Notes under the pieces: generated by a model
The model's input: only the letters and a program-made list of their open reading frames with translations
Database searches by the model: none
What the model was told of the DNA's origin: nothing
Assembly: GCA_015520525.1 (NCBI GenBank)
Contig: WAPY01000043.1
Location: 1 to 20,367 of the forward strand
Reading direction: 5' to 3'
DNA: 20,367 bases
Origin: Candidatus Woesearchaeota archaeon
GTDB taxonomy: Archaea; Nanobdellota; Nanobdellia; Woesearchaeales; WAPY01
Translations under genes and position numbers: made by a program
In this document: positions 13,720 through 20,367 of the stretch, in pieces
How the letters are laid out: each line of letters opens with the position of its first letter
Numbering within the stretch: the first letter of the stretch is position 1

Positions 13720-14157
13720 CTGCTCCAATTTCTTAATTTCTCTCTCAAAATCTTCTATATCCTTGAATTTTTTATAAACTGAAGCAAATCGAACATAAGC
13801 GACTTTGTCAGCTCTCTTAAGTTTGTTCATCACGAGCTCTCCAATTTCTTTGCTCTTAATCTCCCCCTTTGCCCTGCACACCAGCTCAATTCCATCAACT
13901 ATCCTCTCAACATCTTCAGGAGTCAATCTTGTCTTTTCACAGGCTCTCAATATTCCTCTTTTCAGTTTTTCTCTGTCAAAATTCTCCTTTGTCCCGTCTC
14001 TTTTTATGACTTTTATAACAGACTCTATTCTTTCATAAGTTGTAAATCTTTTCTTGCATTTTGGACATTCCCTTCTTCTTCTAACAACGAAGCCTTTGCC
14101 TATTATCCTAGAATCAATGACCTGCGTATCTTCATAACCGCAGAATGGACATTTCAT
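13702..14157 (-). CDS. nrdR: Transcriptional repressor NrdR
   Basis: A 151-residue protein with the NrdR architecture: N-terminal zinc ribbon MKCPFCGYEDTQVIDSR with Cys3/Cys6 and a second pair Cys31/Cys34 in ECPKCKKRFTTYER, then an ATP-cone (about 46-135, VIKRDGTKENFDREKLKRGI). NrdR senses ATP/dATP and represses ribonucleotide reductase genes. It is near universal in bacteria and uncommon in archaea. The ATG at 14157 has a TATA-like TTAATTATTTAA at about 14179-14190. It is downstream of prf1 on the same strand, with 38 nt between. No ribonucleotide reductase gene is in the window, and I found no NrdR-box-like palindrome in its own upstream DNA. Confidence 0.95.
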   Translation of the reverse strand: MKCPFCGYEDTQVIDSRIIGKGFVVRRRRECPKCKKRFTTYERIESVIKVIKRDGTKENFDREKLKRGILRACEKTRLTPEDVERIVDGIELVCRAKGEIKSKEIGELVMNKLKRADKVAYVRFASVYKKFKDIEDFEREIKKLEQSKKLH

Positions 14158-14195
14158 AAATTCACAAAAACACGCTGGCTTAAATAATTAACCAA

Positions 14196-15290
14196 TCAAC
14201 CTTGGGTATTATACCTCAATATTGCCGCAACTCCTCCAAGATTCTTAAGTTGAACTCCCTCAGGAGTTTCTGTTGAGATTATATGAACTTCTGTAGAAAA
14301 CTGCTGTGCTATGTCGTCAAGCTCATCTAAAAGTTTTTCGTCCAATGATTCAGAAAGCAGAAGCTGGTCAACAACTCCCTGCTCAAGATATTTTCGAACT
14401 TCATGAATTCCGTAAGCGACCTTGCCTGGCTCTACTGCGAGAAGATTTAAAAATTGAGACATCGCTTTTTTCTCCTCAACAATGTCCTCTTGAGCTAAAA
14501 TGTCCTCAGATTTGTTGACGAGAACTTGAAGTCCAAACTCATTTGTGTATGTTAAATCCTTCAAAGCTATGATTTTATTCTTAAGGTCGGTTATGAGGAA
14601 ATCACCATCAACAAACTCCTTCTTTGTATTTCCCGGTCCGCCGACGATTATCCCCTTTATATCTTTGTCTTCAAATTGAGCTTTCATTGAGTCGGCAACT
14701 TTCTTGTAGAAATCTTTGGCTGCTCCTTCTCTGACTCGAGCGAACCTCGCAGCTGACTGTCCTCCTGCCTTAAATTTTCCAGGAACAGCAGACTTAAGCT
14801 TCAACAGGGGGATTATTCTCTTACCTTTCAACTCCGCTATGGTCGCTTCTTTCCTATCTATCACTAAGAGTCCATAGCTCGTTTTTTCCTCAACCATCTC
14901 CTTAAGAGGGTCAAGAATAAACTGCTTGTCGCATCTGTACATTCCAATGTTCAAAGGAACTGGAGGCTCAATGCTCCACACTTCAACATCTGATTTTCCT
15001 TCAACACCTGAAATGTTTCCCGAGAACACAGCCAAACCATTTGGAGGAGTCTGCTTGTACAACCTAAGATGCTGAACCATTCTCTCAAGAGCGTCGATAA
15101 CATTCTTTCTTGTTGTGGCAGATTTTATGTTTGTTGCAGTTCCCTGCTCCTGAATAAGCTGTTGAATTCTTTTGTTTATATCGTAACCAGCCGGAATATA
15201 AACTGAAACTAACTCGGTATGCCTCGCTCTGTACTTTGACAGATGCTCAATGAATTTTTTAAGCTTAAATCTTTGCTCTGAAGTTATCAT
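14196..15290 (-). CDS. prf1: Peptide chain release factor aRF1, short form
   Basis: A 364-residue class I release factor that reads stop codons and triggers peptide release with aEF1A. Domain 1 has TNIKS (53-57; the family motif is TASNIKS) and the YxCxxxF motif YRCDKQF (118-124), both for stop recognition. Domain 2 has GGQ (176-178) in KFKAGGQSAARFAR for hydrolysis. Domain 3 begins near 275. Typical aRF1 is about 400-420 residues and has a minidomain with a zinc ribbon in domain 3; here VVDQLLLSESLDEKLL (306-320) runs straight into the last helix, so it is missing. A TATA box TTTTATATAA (about 15314-15323) gives a leaderless start. Its gene faces away from tbp. Confidence 0.95.
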   Translation of the reverse strand: MITSEQRFKLKKFIEHLSKYRARHTELVSVYIPAGYDINKRIQQLIQEQGTATNIKSATTRKNVIDALERMVQHLRLYKQTPPNGLAVFSGNISGVEGKSDVEVWSIEPPVPLNIGMYRCDKQFILDPLKEMVEEKTSYGLLVIDRKEATIAELKGKRIIPLLKLKSAVPGKFKAGGQSAARFARVREGAAKDFYKKVADSMKAQFEDKDIKGIIVGGPGNTKKEFVDGDFLITDLKNKIIALKDLTYTNEFGLQVLVNKSEDILAQEDIVEEKKAMSQFLNLLAVEPGKVAYGIHEVRKYLEQGVVDQLLLSESLDEKLLDELDDIAQQFSTEVHIISTETPEGVQLKNLGGVAAILRYNTQG

Positions 15291-15404
15291 AAAGATAGGT
15301 TTCTTTGAGCAGTTATATAAAATTAATGGTCAGATGATAATAAAATAAAATACACAATTGAAAATACTTATTGTACACAATATTTAACACCTGTTGAGAA
15401 CTAA

Positions 15405-15505
15405 AAAATTCCACAGGAAATGAAGGGGTTGAATAACACAAAAAAATCGCAAAAACAGGGTAAAAAAGCCAATAAGAAGGCACAAGAATAAAATTCCACA
15501 GGAAA
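15405..15505. repeat. Pair of 16-bp direct repeats with internal dyad
   Basis: AAAATTCCACAGGAAA occurs exactly at 15405-15420 and 15490-15505, 85 bp apart start to start. Each contains the short inverted repeat TTCC/GGAA. Possible operator pair for tbp or prf1. Confidence 0.7.
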
Positions 15506-15565
15506 CAAAGCAGGTAGAGAGTCTATAAAAGCATTATCGTAACAAATATCTTTTCGAATAGAATA

Positions 15566-15607
15566 ATTTATAAATGAGTTGTGCTTTCCATTTATAAAGC
15601 TGGTGAG
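15566..15607 (+). promoter_or_regulatory. tbp promoter with tandem identical TATA boxes and ribosome binding site
   Basis: The 9-mer ATTTATAAA is present at 15566-15574 and again at 15590-15598. The first copy would place transcription start near 15596, inside the second copy. GGTGAG at 15602-15607 is 5 nt before the ATG at 15613. Confidence 0.6.
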
Positions 15608-15612
15608 ATAAA

Positions 15613-16191
15613 ATGAAAAAGGCGAACAAAAAGGAAGAGAAGAACAAAAAGAGCATAAAAATAGTAAATATTGTTGTCAGCAGTTCTTTACAGCACGAAA
15701 TACCCTTGGAGAAGATGGCTGCAACCTTAAGCAATACAGAATATAATCCTGAACAATTTCCAGGGTTAGTTTTTAGGATAAAAGAACCTAAAGCATCAGC
15801 TCTCATATTCAGCTCAGGAAACATAGTGTGCACGGGAGCTAGGAACATAAAAAAGGTCAAGGAAGCAATACAAGTGATCGTAAAAGCCCTTGAGAAGTTA
15901 AATATCAAGATCAAAATAGAACCAAAGATTACAATTCAGAACATGGTTGCCAGTGGCAACATAGGAATGAATTTGAACTTGAATGTTTTAGCTCTAAAAT
16001 TAAGAAACACAGAATATGAGCCTGAACAATTCCCTGGATTAGTCTATAAATTACCCGGTGACACAAACGCAACATTCCTCTTATTCAGCAATGGGAAGAT
16101 AGTTTGCACAGGAACAAAATCAAGCGAGGATGCTTACAGAGCAATGGACATGCTCATAGATAACCTTAAAAAAGTTCTAAATAAAAAGTAG
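15613..16191 (+). CDS. tbp: TATA-box-binding protein TBP
   Basis: A 192-residue general transcription factor that recognises the TATA box and recruits TFB and RNA polymerase. The two direct repeats of the TBP saddle are clear: NTEYNPEQFPGLVFRI...IFSSGNIVCTGAR and NTEYEPEQFPGLVYKL...LFSNGKIVCTGTK, carrying the intercalating phenylalanines. The N-terminal 15 residues (MKKANKKEEKNKKSI) form a basic extension not required for the fold. The C-terminus ends in KKVLNKK, without the acidic tail that many archaeal TBPs have. A T-rich tract follows the gene at 16212-16230. The tandem TATA boxes upstream offer a simple route for autoregulation. Confidence 0.97.
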   Translation: MKKANKKEEKNKKSIKIVNIVVSSSLQHEIPLEKMAATLSNTEYNPEQFPGLVFRIKEPKASALIFSSGNIVCTGARNIKKVKEAIQVIVKALEKLNIKIKIEPKITIQNMVASGNIGMNLNLNVLALKLRNTEYEPEQFPGLVYKLPGDTNATFLLFSNGKIVCTGTKSSEDAYRAMDMLIDNLKKVLNKK

Positions 16192-16211
16192 GAGTAAAAC
16201 CTTGTTGTTGC

Positions 16212-16230
16212 TTTATTTTTTTATTTTTTT
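16212..16230 (+). terminator. T-tract terminator after tbp
   Basis: Runs of T (TTTATTTTTTTATTTTTTT) begin about 20 nt after the tbp stop and precede the MCM start by about 30 nt. Archaeal RNA polymerase terminates at such U-rich tracts without needing a hairpin. Confidence 0.6.
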
Positions 16231-16259
16231 GTTGATTAAATTAAGTTGGTATGAGGTAG

Positions 16260-18290
16260 ATGAAGTTGGAAGTCTCAGAGCAGGTAAATAAATTTCAGGA
16301 ATTCTTGGATAAATATTATCAAGCTGAACTTCTAAAAGCAATAAGCAACGGTCAAAACTTCATAATAATTGACTTCAAAAAGATAAGCGAATTCTCCCCT
16401 GAACTTGCGGAGGACATAATTGAGAGTCCCGAAGAAACCTTAAAGGCTGGAGAGCTCGCCATAAAAAGAGTTTATTCCGATGAAATAAGCAAATTTAACA
16501 TACGACTGAAGAACCTGCCGGAATCTCAAAAGGTAATGATTAGAGACATAAGAAGTAAACTCATAGGTAAGTTAATAGTCATAGAAGGATTGGTCAGACA
16601 GAAATCAGATGTTAGGCCCCAAATGGTAAGCGCAAGGTTTGAATGCCCGTCATGCGGCAACATAATCACAGTTTTACAGACAAGCAAAAACTTCAAGGAG
16701 CCCACCCAATGCCCCTCATGCGGGAGAAAAGGGAAATTTAAACTATTAAGTAAAGATTTAGTTGATGCCCAAGGGATGATAATTGAGGAGATGCCTGAAC
16801 AACTTAGAGGAGGAGAACAGCCTAAAAGATTGAATGTCCTCCTAAAGGAAGATTTAGTAAGTCCAATATCTGATAGAAGAACAAACCCCGGAAGCAAAGT
16901 TCAAGTTGTAGGCTGGGTGAGAGAAGAGCCAATAATAAACAGAAACGGAACTAAATCAACAAGATTCAACTTAATTTTAGAATGTAATTATATAGAACCT
17001 ATGGAGGAATCATTCTATGAAGTTAATATATCGCCAGAAGAAGAGGAAGAAATAAAGGACATAGCAAGCGACCCAAAAGTTTACGACATGCTCATAGAAT
17101 CCATAGCTCCCTCTATTTATGGGTACCAAGAGATAAAGGAAGCTTTAGTCCTCCAACTCTTTGGTGGTGTTAGAAAAGAAAGACCCGACAAGGTTGTAAC
17201 AAGAGGGGATATTCACATATTATTAGTTGGAGATCCTGGAGCAGGAAAAAGCCAGCTCTTGAAGAGAATAGCGAGTGTAGCTCCAAAAGCAAGGTATGTG
17301 TCTGGAAAGGGAGTTTCAGGGGCGGGCTTAACTGCCAGCGTTGTCAGAGACGAATTCTTAGGCGGTTGGAGTTTAGAAGCCGGAGCTTTAGTATTGGCAA
17401 ACGACGGAATGGTATGTATTGATGAATTGGATAAGATGAGTCAAGAGGACAGGTCCGCGATGCACGAAGCTCTCGAACAACAGAGCGTATCAGTTGCAAA
17501 GGCGAACATTCAAGCAACCCTCCTTGCGAGGACAACCGTGCTCGCAGCCGCGAACCCAAAGCTCGGAAGATTCGACCCATACCAAGTTTTAGCCAAACAA
17601 ATAGATTTATCGCCGACATTAATCAACAGATTTGACCTCATATTCACAATAAGAGACCTTCCCGACAAAACAAGAGACGCCAACATGGCAAAGCACATTC
17701 TAAACCTTCACAAAAATCCAGAAATCCAGGAGCCAAAGATATCGACAGACCTTCTAAAAAAATATATCGCATACGCGAGGCAGAAAATAAAACCAAAATT
17801 GACTGACTCTGCAATCGATGAAATAGAGAAGTATTATGTTACTATGAGAAACTCAAACAGGAGCGATGAGAATTCTGTCTCTGTAATTCCCATATCAGCA
17901 AGGCAGTTGGAAGCTTTGGTCAGACTGGCGGAAGCATCTGCCAAAGTAAGATTGTCTGAAAAAGTGTTGAGGAAGGACGCGAAAAGAGCCATAAAACTCC
18001 TTAATTATTGTCTAGCTCAGGTGGGAATGGATGAGAAAGGGAGGATAGACATTGACAGAATAACAACAGGAATTGGAGCGTCGCAGAGAAGCAAGATATT
18101 AACAGTGAGAGATATAATAATAAAATTATCAGACATGAACAACGGAAGCGCCATTGACAAGAAAGAAGTTATAAAAGCCGCAGAGGAGAAAGGAATAAAA
18201 AGGCCGGATGTTGAAGAAGCCCTCGAGAAACTAAAGAGGAATGGGGACATATTTGAACCAGAAAGGGACAAGTACCAATGGATTTCTTAA
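16260..18290 (+). CDS. mcm: Replicative DNA helicase MCM
   Basis: A 676-residue MCM that forms a hexamer and unwinds DNA at the replication fork. The N-terminal domain has a zinc motif with Cys129/Cys132 and Cys151/Cys154. The AAA+ domain has Walker A GDPGAGKS (324-331), Walker B VCIDEL (385-390), and an arginine finger Arg457 in LINRFDL. The C-terminal winged helix occupies about 615-676 and ends NGDIFEPERDKYQWIS. Full length, no intein. The start ATG at 16260 is preceded by GAGGTA and a TTAAATTA element about 20 bp upstream. It is followed 38 nt later by the RPA-like gene, a natural replication partner, and shares its C-terminal module with it. Confidence 0.97.
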   Translation: MKLEVSEQVNKFQEFLDKYYQAELLKAISNGQNFIIIDFKKISEFSPELAEDIIESPEETLKAGELAIKRVYSDEISKFNIRLKNLPESQKVMIRDIRSKLIGKLIVIEGLVRQKSDVRPQMVSARFECPSCGNIITVLQTSKNFKEPTQCPSCGRKGKFKLLSKDLVDAQGMIIEEMPEQLRGGEQPKRLNVLLKEDLVSPISDRRTNPGSKVQVVGWVREEPIINRNGTKSTRFNLILECNYIEPMEESFYEVNISPEEEEEIKDIASDPKVYDMLIESIAPSIYGYQEIKEALVLQLFGGVRKERPDKVVTRGDIHILLVGDPGAGKSQLLKRIASVAPKARYVSGKGVSGAGLTASVVRDEFLGGWSLEAGALVLANDGMVCIDELDKMSQEDRSAMHEALEQQSVSVAKANIQATLLARTTVLAAANPKLGRFDPYQVLAKQIDLSPTLINRFDLIFTIRDLPDKTRDANMAKHILNLHKNPEIQEPKISTDLLKKYIAYARQKIKPKLTDSAIDEIEKYYVTMRNSNRSDENSVSVIPISARQLEALVRLAEASAKVRLSEKVLRKDAKRAIKLLNYCLAQVGMDEKGRIDIDRITTGIGASQRSKILTVRDIIIKLSDMNNGSAIDKKEVIKAAEEKGIKRPDVEEALEKLKRNGDIFEPERDKYQWIS

Positions 18291-18328
18291 ATAAAAAGAT
18301 TTATTAAACATCTTCCTTTTCTAAGAGC

Positions 18329-18937
18329 ATGGCATTTGACAGGCAGACAGCTTATAAGATTCCTATAAAGGAGATTCTCCAATCAGAGTATGTGAAACAG
18401 GACGGCTGGGACCCAAATTATATACTTGATTCTTTTGGAAGGAGAGTTTCAAAAGTTAATATAATCGGCGTCGTGGCGTCAAAAAATGATGGTTTAAACT
18501 TCAAATCAATAAGTTTAGATGACGGTTCCGGAACTATAGAAGTAAGAAGCTTCTCAGAAGAGGATCCCTTCAAGGATATAAATATAGGCGATGTTGTTCT
18601 TGTCATCGGAAAACCAAGAGCGTTTGGAAATGAGAAGTATTTGATTGGAGAAATAATAAAGAAAACCGGCAAGGAGCAGTTGAAGATAAGACATTTAGAA
18701 CTTGAAGTCTTGAGCAGGAAAGCGAAAGTTGATGAGAGCAAGAAAAGCACTAGAAGTGAGGAAGTGTTTAAGATTATAAAAAGCCTTGACGAGAAAGAAG
18801 GAAGTGCTGACATAAATAAAGTGGTGAAACTTTCTGAGGAGAAGGGAATAAAGAACAGCGAAGAAATAATAAAGAACCTTCTTGAAAATGGGGACATATT
18901 TGAGATAAGCCCTGGACAGTTGAAGGTCATAGAATGA
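18329..18937 (+). CDS. RPA32-like single-stranded DNA-binding OB-fold protein with C-terminal winged helix
   Basis: A 202-residue protein. The OB-fold (about 38-125) reads SKVNIIGVVASK...SISLDDGSGTIEVRSF...INIGDVVLVIGKPRAFGNEKYLIGEII, which is typical of RPA2/RPA32 subunits. The linker is charged (about 125-145). The C-terminus (about 146-202) is a winged helix ending in ENGDIFEISPGQLKVIE, as in RPA32, where this module recruits repair and replication partners. Its partner is probably a larger RPA subunit encoded elsewhere. A TATA-like AGATTTATTAAAC (18297-18309) lies about 25 bp before the ATG, so the mRNA may be leaderless. It sits after mcm and is probably also reached by mcm readthrough. 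Confidence 0.82.
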   Translation: MAFDRQTAYKIPIKEILQSEYVKQDGWDPNYILDSFGRRVSKVNIIGVVASKNDGLNFKSISLDDGSGTIEVRSFSEEDPFKDINIGDVVLVIGKPRAFGNEKYLIGEIIKKTGKEQLKIRHLELEVLSRKAKVDESKKSTRSEEVFKIIKSLDEKEGSADINKVVKLSEEKGIKNSEEIIKNLLENGDIFEISPGQLKVIE

Positions 18938-18990
18938 ATCAAAAACTTTTTATATTAAAATAAAATAGTAAATGAAAAAGAGGTGGCAAA

Positions 18991-19254
18991 ATGATAAGCA
19001 CATTAAATCTTACTCTTGCAACAATTATAGCAATGCTGTCAGCATTAGCATATATGCTCAGAGTCATAGTTACGATGGAGAAGAGGATTGCGAGAATGGA
19101 CTTCAACTTGGAGAGGATAACTTACAAGATATTCAAAGAAGAAGAACAGTTGGAGAAAGAAGAAGAGCACTTAGAAAAGGACGAAGACCTGCTCGCAAAA
19201 GAGGAAGAGAAAGAAGCAGAGATAGTAGGAAAGAGAAAGAAGAGAAGAAGATAA
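18991..19254 (+). CDS. Small membrane-anchored coiled-coil protein of unknown function
   Basis: An 87-residue protein: a hydrophobic segment (about 4-27) and then a long charged helix with heptad-like E/K repeats (about 30-78, with KEEEQLEKEEEHLEKDED in it), ending in a strongly basic GKRKKRRR. This looks like a membrane-tethered coiled coil with a cytoplasmic basic tip. I recognise no family. The start at 18991 has GAGGTGG 6 nt upstream, and TTTTTATATTAAAA at about 18946-18959 is a TATA candidate. A second open frame (18972-19262) over the same DNA is not supported. The next gene starts 4 nt later, so translation may be coupled. Confidence 0.7.
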   Translation: MISTLNLTLATIIAMLSALAYMLRVIVTMEKRIARMDFNLERITYKIFKEEEQLEKEEEHLEKDEDLLAKEEEKEAEIVGKRKKRRR

Positions 19255-19258
19255 GCTT

Positions 19259-20194
19259 ATGAATTCTGAAAAAATAATTGATAAGCTAATTAAAGATATA
19301 AAGACTGTTAAGATTCAAGGAGCTGAAAGAATAAGTGTTGAATCAGTGAAAAAATTAAAAAAGGTTATTGAATATTCAGAAGCGAAAACTCCAAAACAAA
19401 TATTTTTAGAGCTCGTTGATTTTGCTGATAAGGTCGAGAAGGTCCGGCCGACAGAACCCTGCTTAAAAAATTCTATGAATTTTATAATTAAAAAAGCTGA
19501 AGGTTACATAAACTCCGACCCAATTGAGTTCATCAAACAAGTCCTAAATTCTTGCGACGAAGTTATAAATCATTTTAAAGAATCAAAGGAGAAGATAAAT
19601 GAATTTGTTTACAGGAAAATTCCAAACAACTCAATAATTTTCACACACTGCCATTCAAGCACGGTAGTTGATGCGTTGATTTACGCCCACAATAAAGGCA
19701 AAGAGTTTGAGGTTCACAACACAGAAACAAGACCTTTATATCAGGGCAGAATAACAGCCAAAGAATTGAGCTCGGCTGGCATAAAAGTAACGCATTATGT
19801 TGATTCTGCAGCGAGGCTTGCTCTAAAAAAAGCAGACATTATGTTTATAGGCAGTGATTCTATAACTTCTGAAGGCAAAGTTATCAACAAGATTGGCTCA
19901 GAGCTGTTCGCGGAGGTTGCTCATAATTATGATGTTCCTGTTTATTCCTGCACAGATTCCTGGAAGTTTGATGTGAACAGTGTTTTTGCCTTTGAATCCA
20001 AAATTGAGAAAAGGTTTGAGGAGGAGGTTTGGCCAAAAAAACCAAAACTCGTTAAGATAAGCAACTTCGCATTTGAGAAGGTAAATCCAGAAAACTTAAC
20101 GGGGATTATCTCTGAACTTGGCATATTTAGACCAACAATTTTTATGGAAGAGTTCAAGAGAGCTTACTCAATTCTCATGCCAAACAGAAAGTAA
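19259..20194 (+). CDS. Ribose-1,5-bisphosphate isomerase (eIF2B-like family)
   Basis: A 311-residue member of the eIF2B alpha/beta/delta family, in the archaeal ribose-1,5-bisphosphate isomerase branch. This enzyme turns ribose-1,5-bisphosphate into ribulose-1,5-bisphosphate for type III RuBisCO in the AMP degradation pathway. The catalytic pair is visible: Cys131 in IIFTHCHSSTV (126-136), and Asp200 in FIGSDSITSEGKVINKIGS (196-214). TETRPLYQGR (155-164) is the phosphate-binding loop. An N-terminal helical domain fills about 1-115. No AMP phosphorylase or RuBisCO gene is in the window. The other option is a methylthioribose-1-phosphate isomerase relative, which the motifs and the N-terminal domain make less likely. 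Confidence 0.83.
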   Translation: MNSEKIIDKLIKDIKTVKIQGAERISVESVKKLKKVIEYSEAKTPKQIFLELVDFADKVEKVRPTEPCLKNSMNFIIKKAEGYINSDPIEFIKQVLNSCDEVINHFKESKEKINEFVYRKIPNNSIIFTHCHSSTVVDALIYAHNKGKEFEVHNTETRPLYQGRITAKELSSAGIKVTHYVDSAARLALKKADIMFIGSDSITSEGKVINKIGSELFAEVAHNYDVPVYSCTDSWKFDVNSVFAFESKIEKRFEEEVWPKKPKLVKISNFAFEKVNPENLTGIISELGIFRPTIFMEEFKRAYSILMPNRK

Positions 20195-20257
20195 TTGGAA
20201 TAAGTAAAAGTTATTTTCTATCAAAAAGAATATAAAAACTAAACATATTTGATTCTT

Positions 20258-20367
20258 ATGAAATCTAAGTATTTTCATGAAACGAAAATTAAGGAATTAG
20301 AATTTCAAAGGAACAGAAAGAAAAGTAGAGAGGACAAGCATTTCGCAGCATTAACCTCTTTGTTATC
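20258..20367 (+). CDS. N-terminal fragment of an unknown ORF, 3' truncated by the window edge
   Basis: An ATG at 20258 opens a frame that stays open to the end of the window (36 codons visible). The fragment is highly charged (many K, E and R), for example KIKELEFQRNRKKSREDKH, and then becomes hydrophobic (FAALTSLL). That could lead into a membrane segment. A TATA-like AATATAAAAACT (20229-20240) lies about 24 bp before the ATG, consistent with a leaderless start of a new transcript. There is no family recognisable in so short a piece. Confidence 0.45.
   Translation, partial: MKSKYFHETKIKELEFQRNRKKSREDKHFAALTSLL

Larger units (their letters stand above)
15291..15612. promoter_or_regulatory. 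322-bp intergenic region between prf1 and tbp
   Basis: The region holds the minus-strand prf1 TATA (about 15314-15323). It also holds the two copies of AAAATTCCACAGGAAA (15405-15420 and 15490-15505), each with the TTCC-ACA-GGAA dyad. Three plus-strand TATA-like elements follow, at CTATAAAAG (15522-15530) and ATTTATAAA (15566-15574 and 15590-15598), and then a GGTGAG ribosome binding site (15602-15607). A 23-codon lysine-rich frame (15420-15491) lies between the two 16-bp repeats. The rest is low-complexity AT-rich DNA, and I see no RNA gene in it. Confidence 0.6.

Noticed and set aside
15405..15505. CRISPR-like repeat pair
   Set aside because: Only two 16-bp copies, the spacing holds a lysine-codon-rich tract, and there are no cas genes in the window.
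15534..15914. 126-codon minus-strand frame over the start of tbp
   Set aside because: It is antisense to the TBP coding region and its product is a translation of the reverse of the conserved repeat.
18972..19262. 96-codon frame overlapping the small coiled-coil gene in another phase
   Set aside because: It has no ribosome site. The 18991 start has GAGGTGG and encodes a sensible TM plus coiled coil.

Overview
The window is a compact stretch of an AT-rich archaeal chromosome. Archaeal information-processing genes mark it as archaeal: TBP, MCM, aRF1, aIF5A, eL40 and an RPA-like OB protein. TATA boxes lie about 25 bp before many first genes, giving leaderless starts, and downstream genes carry GGTGA-type ribosome binding sites. 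Small genes, frequent overlaps, a NurA-domain protein, NrdR, and an RGRPxGS-type winged-helix protein point to a DPANN (Woesearchaeota/Pacearchaeota-like) lineage. That placement is inferred from gene content only.

Layout. Positions 1-2573 (+) form a surface-glycan run: the end of a membrane protein (possibly a flippase), a GT2 glycosyltransferase, a DUF2304 membrane protein, a sugar-nucleotide epimerase, and an MTH1-like NUDIX hydrolase. Positions 2562-3119 (-) hold a MIP18-family protein and a lysine-rich histone-H1-like protein. Positions 3232-8703 (+) hold a NurA-domain nuclease, a PfkB-family kinase, PEP synthase, a previously hidden 50-codon membrane ORF, and archaeal class I FBP aldolase; PEP synthase and the aldolase make a gluconeogenic pair. 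Positions 8693-11143 (-) are an RNA-modification block: a THUMP-like SAM methyltransferase, an intron-containing tRNA-Ala(CGC), a TrmJ-like SPOUT methyltransferase, and a small winged-helix protein. Positions 11205-13719 (+) hold a SprT-like metalloprotein, aIF5A, eL40 and a site-2 protease. Positions 13702-15290 (-) hold NrdR and aRF1. Positions 15613-20194 (+) hold TBP, MCM, an RPA-like protein, a small TM/coiled-coil protein and ribose-1,5-bisphosphate isomerase. A truncated unknown ORF closes the window.

Most notable points. The tRNA-Ala(CGC) has a 115-nt intron inside the T-loop (59/60) with a bulge-helix-bulge fold, and the stop codon of the upstream trmJ-like gene lies inside this tRNA. 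The aRF1 is short and lacks the usual domain-3 minidomain. A TTG-started 50-codon ORF fills the gap between ppsA and the aldolase. The tbp upstream region has tandem identical TATA boxes and a 16-bp direct repeat. MCM and its RPA-like neighbour end in related winged-helix modules that share a 17-nt identical stretch. All three convergent gene pairs overlap at their 3' ends.
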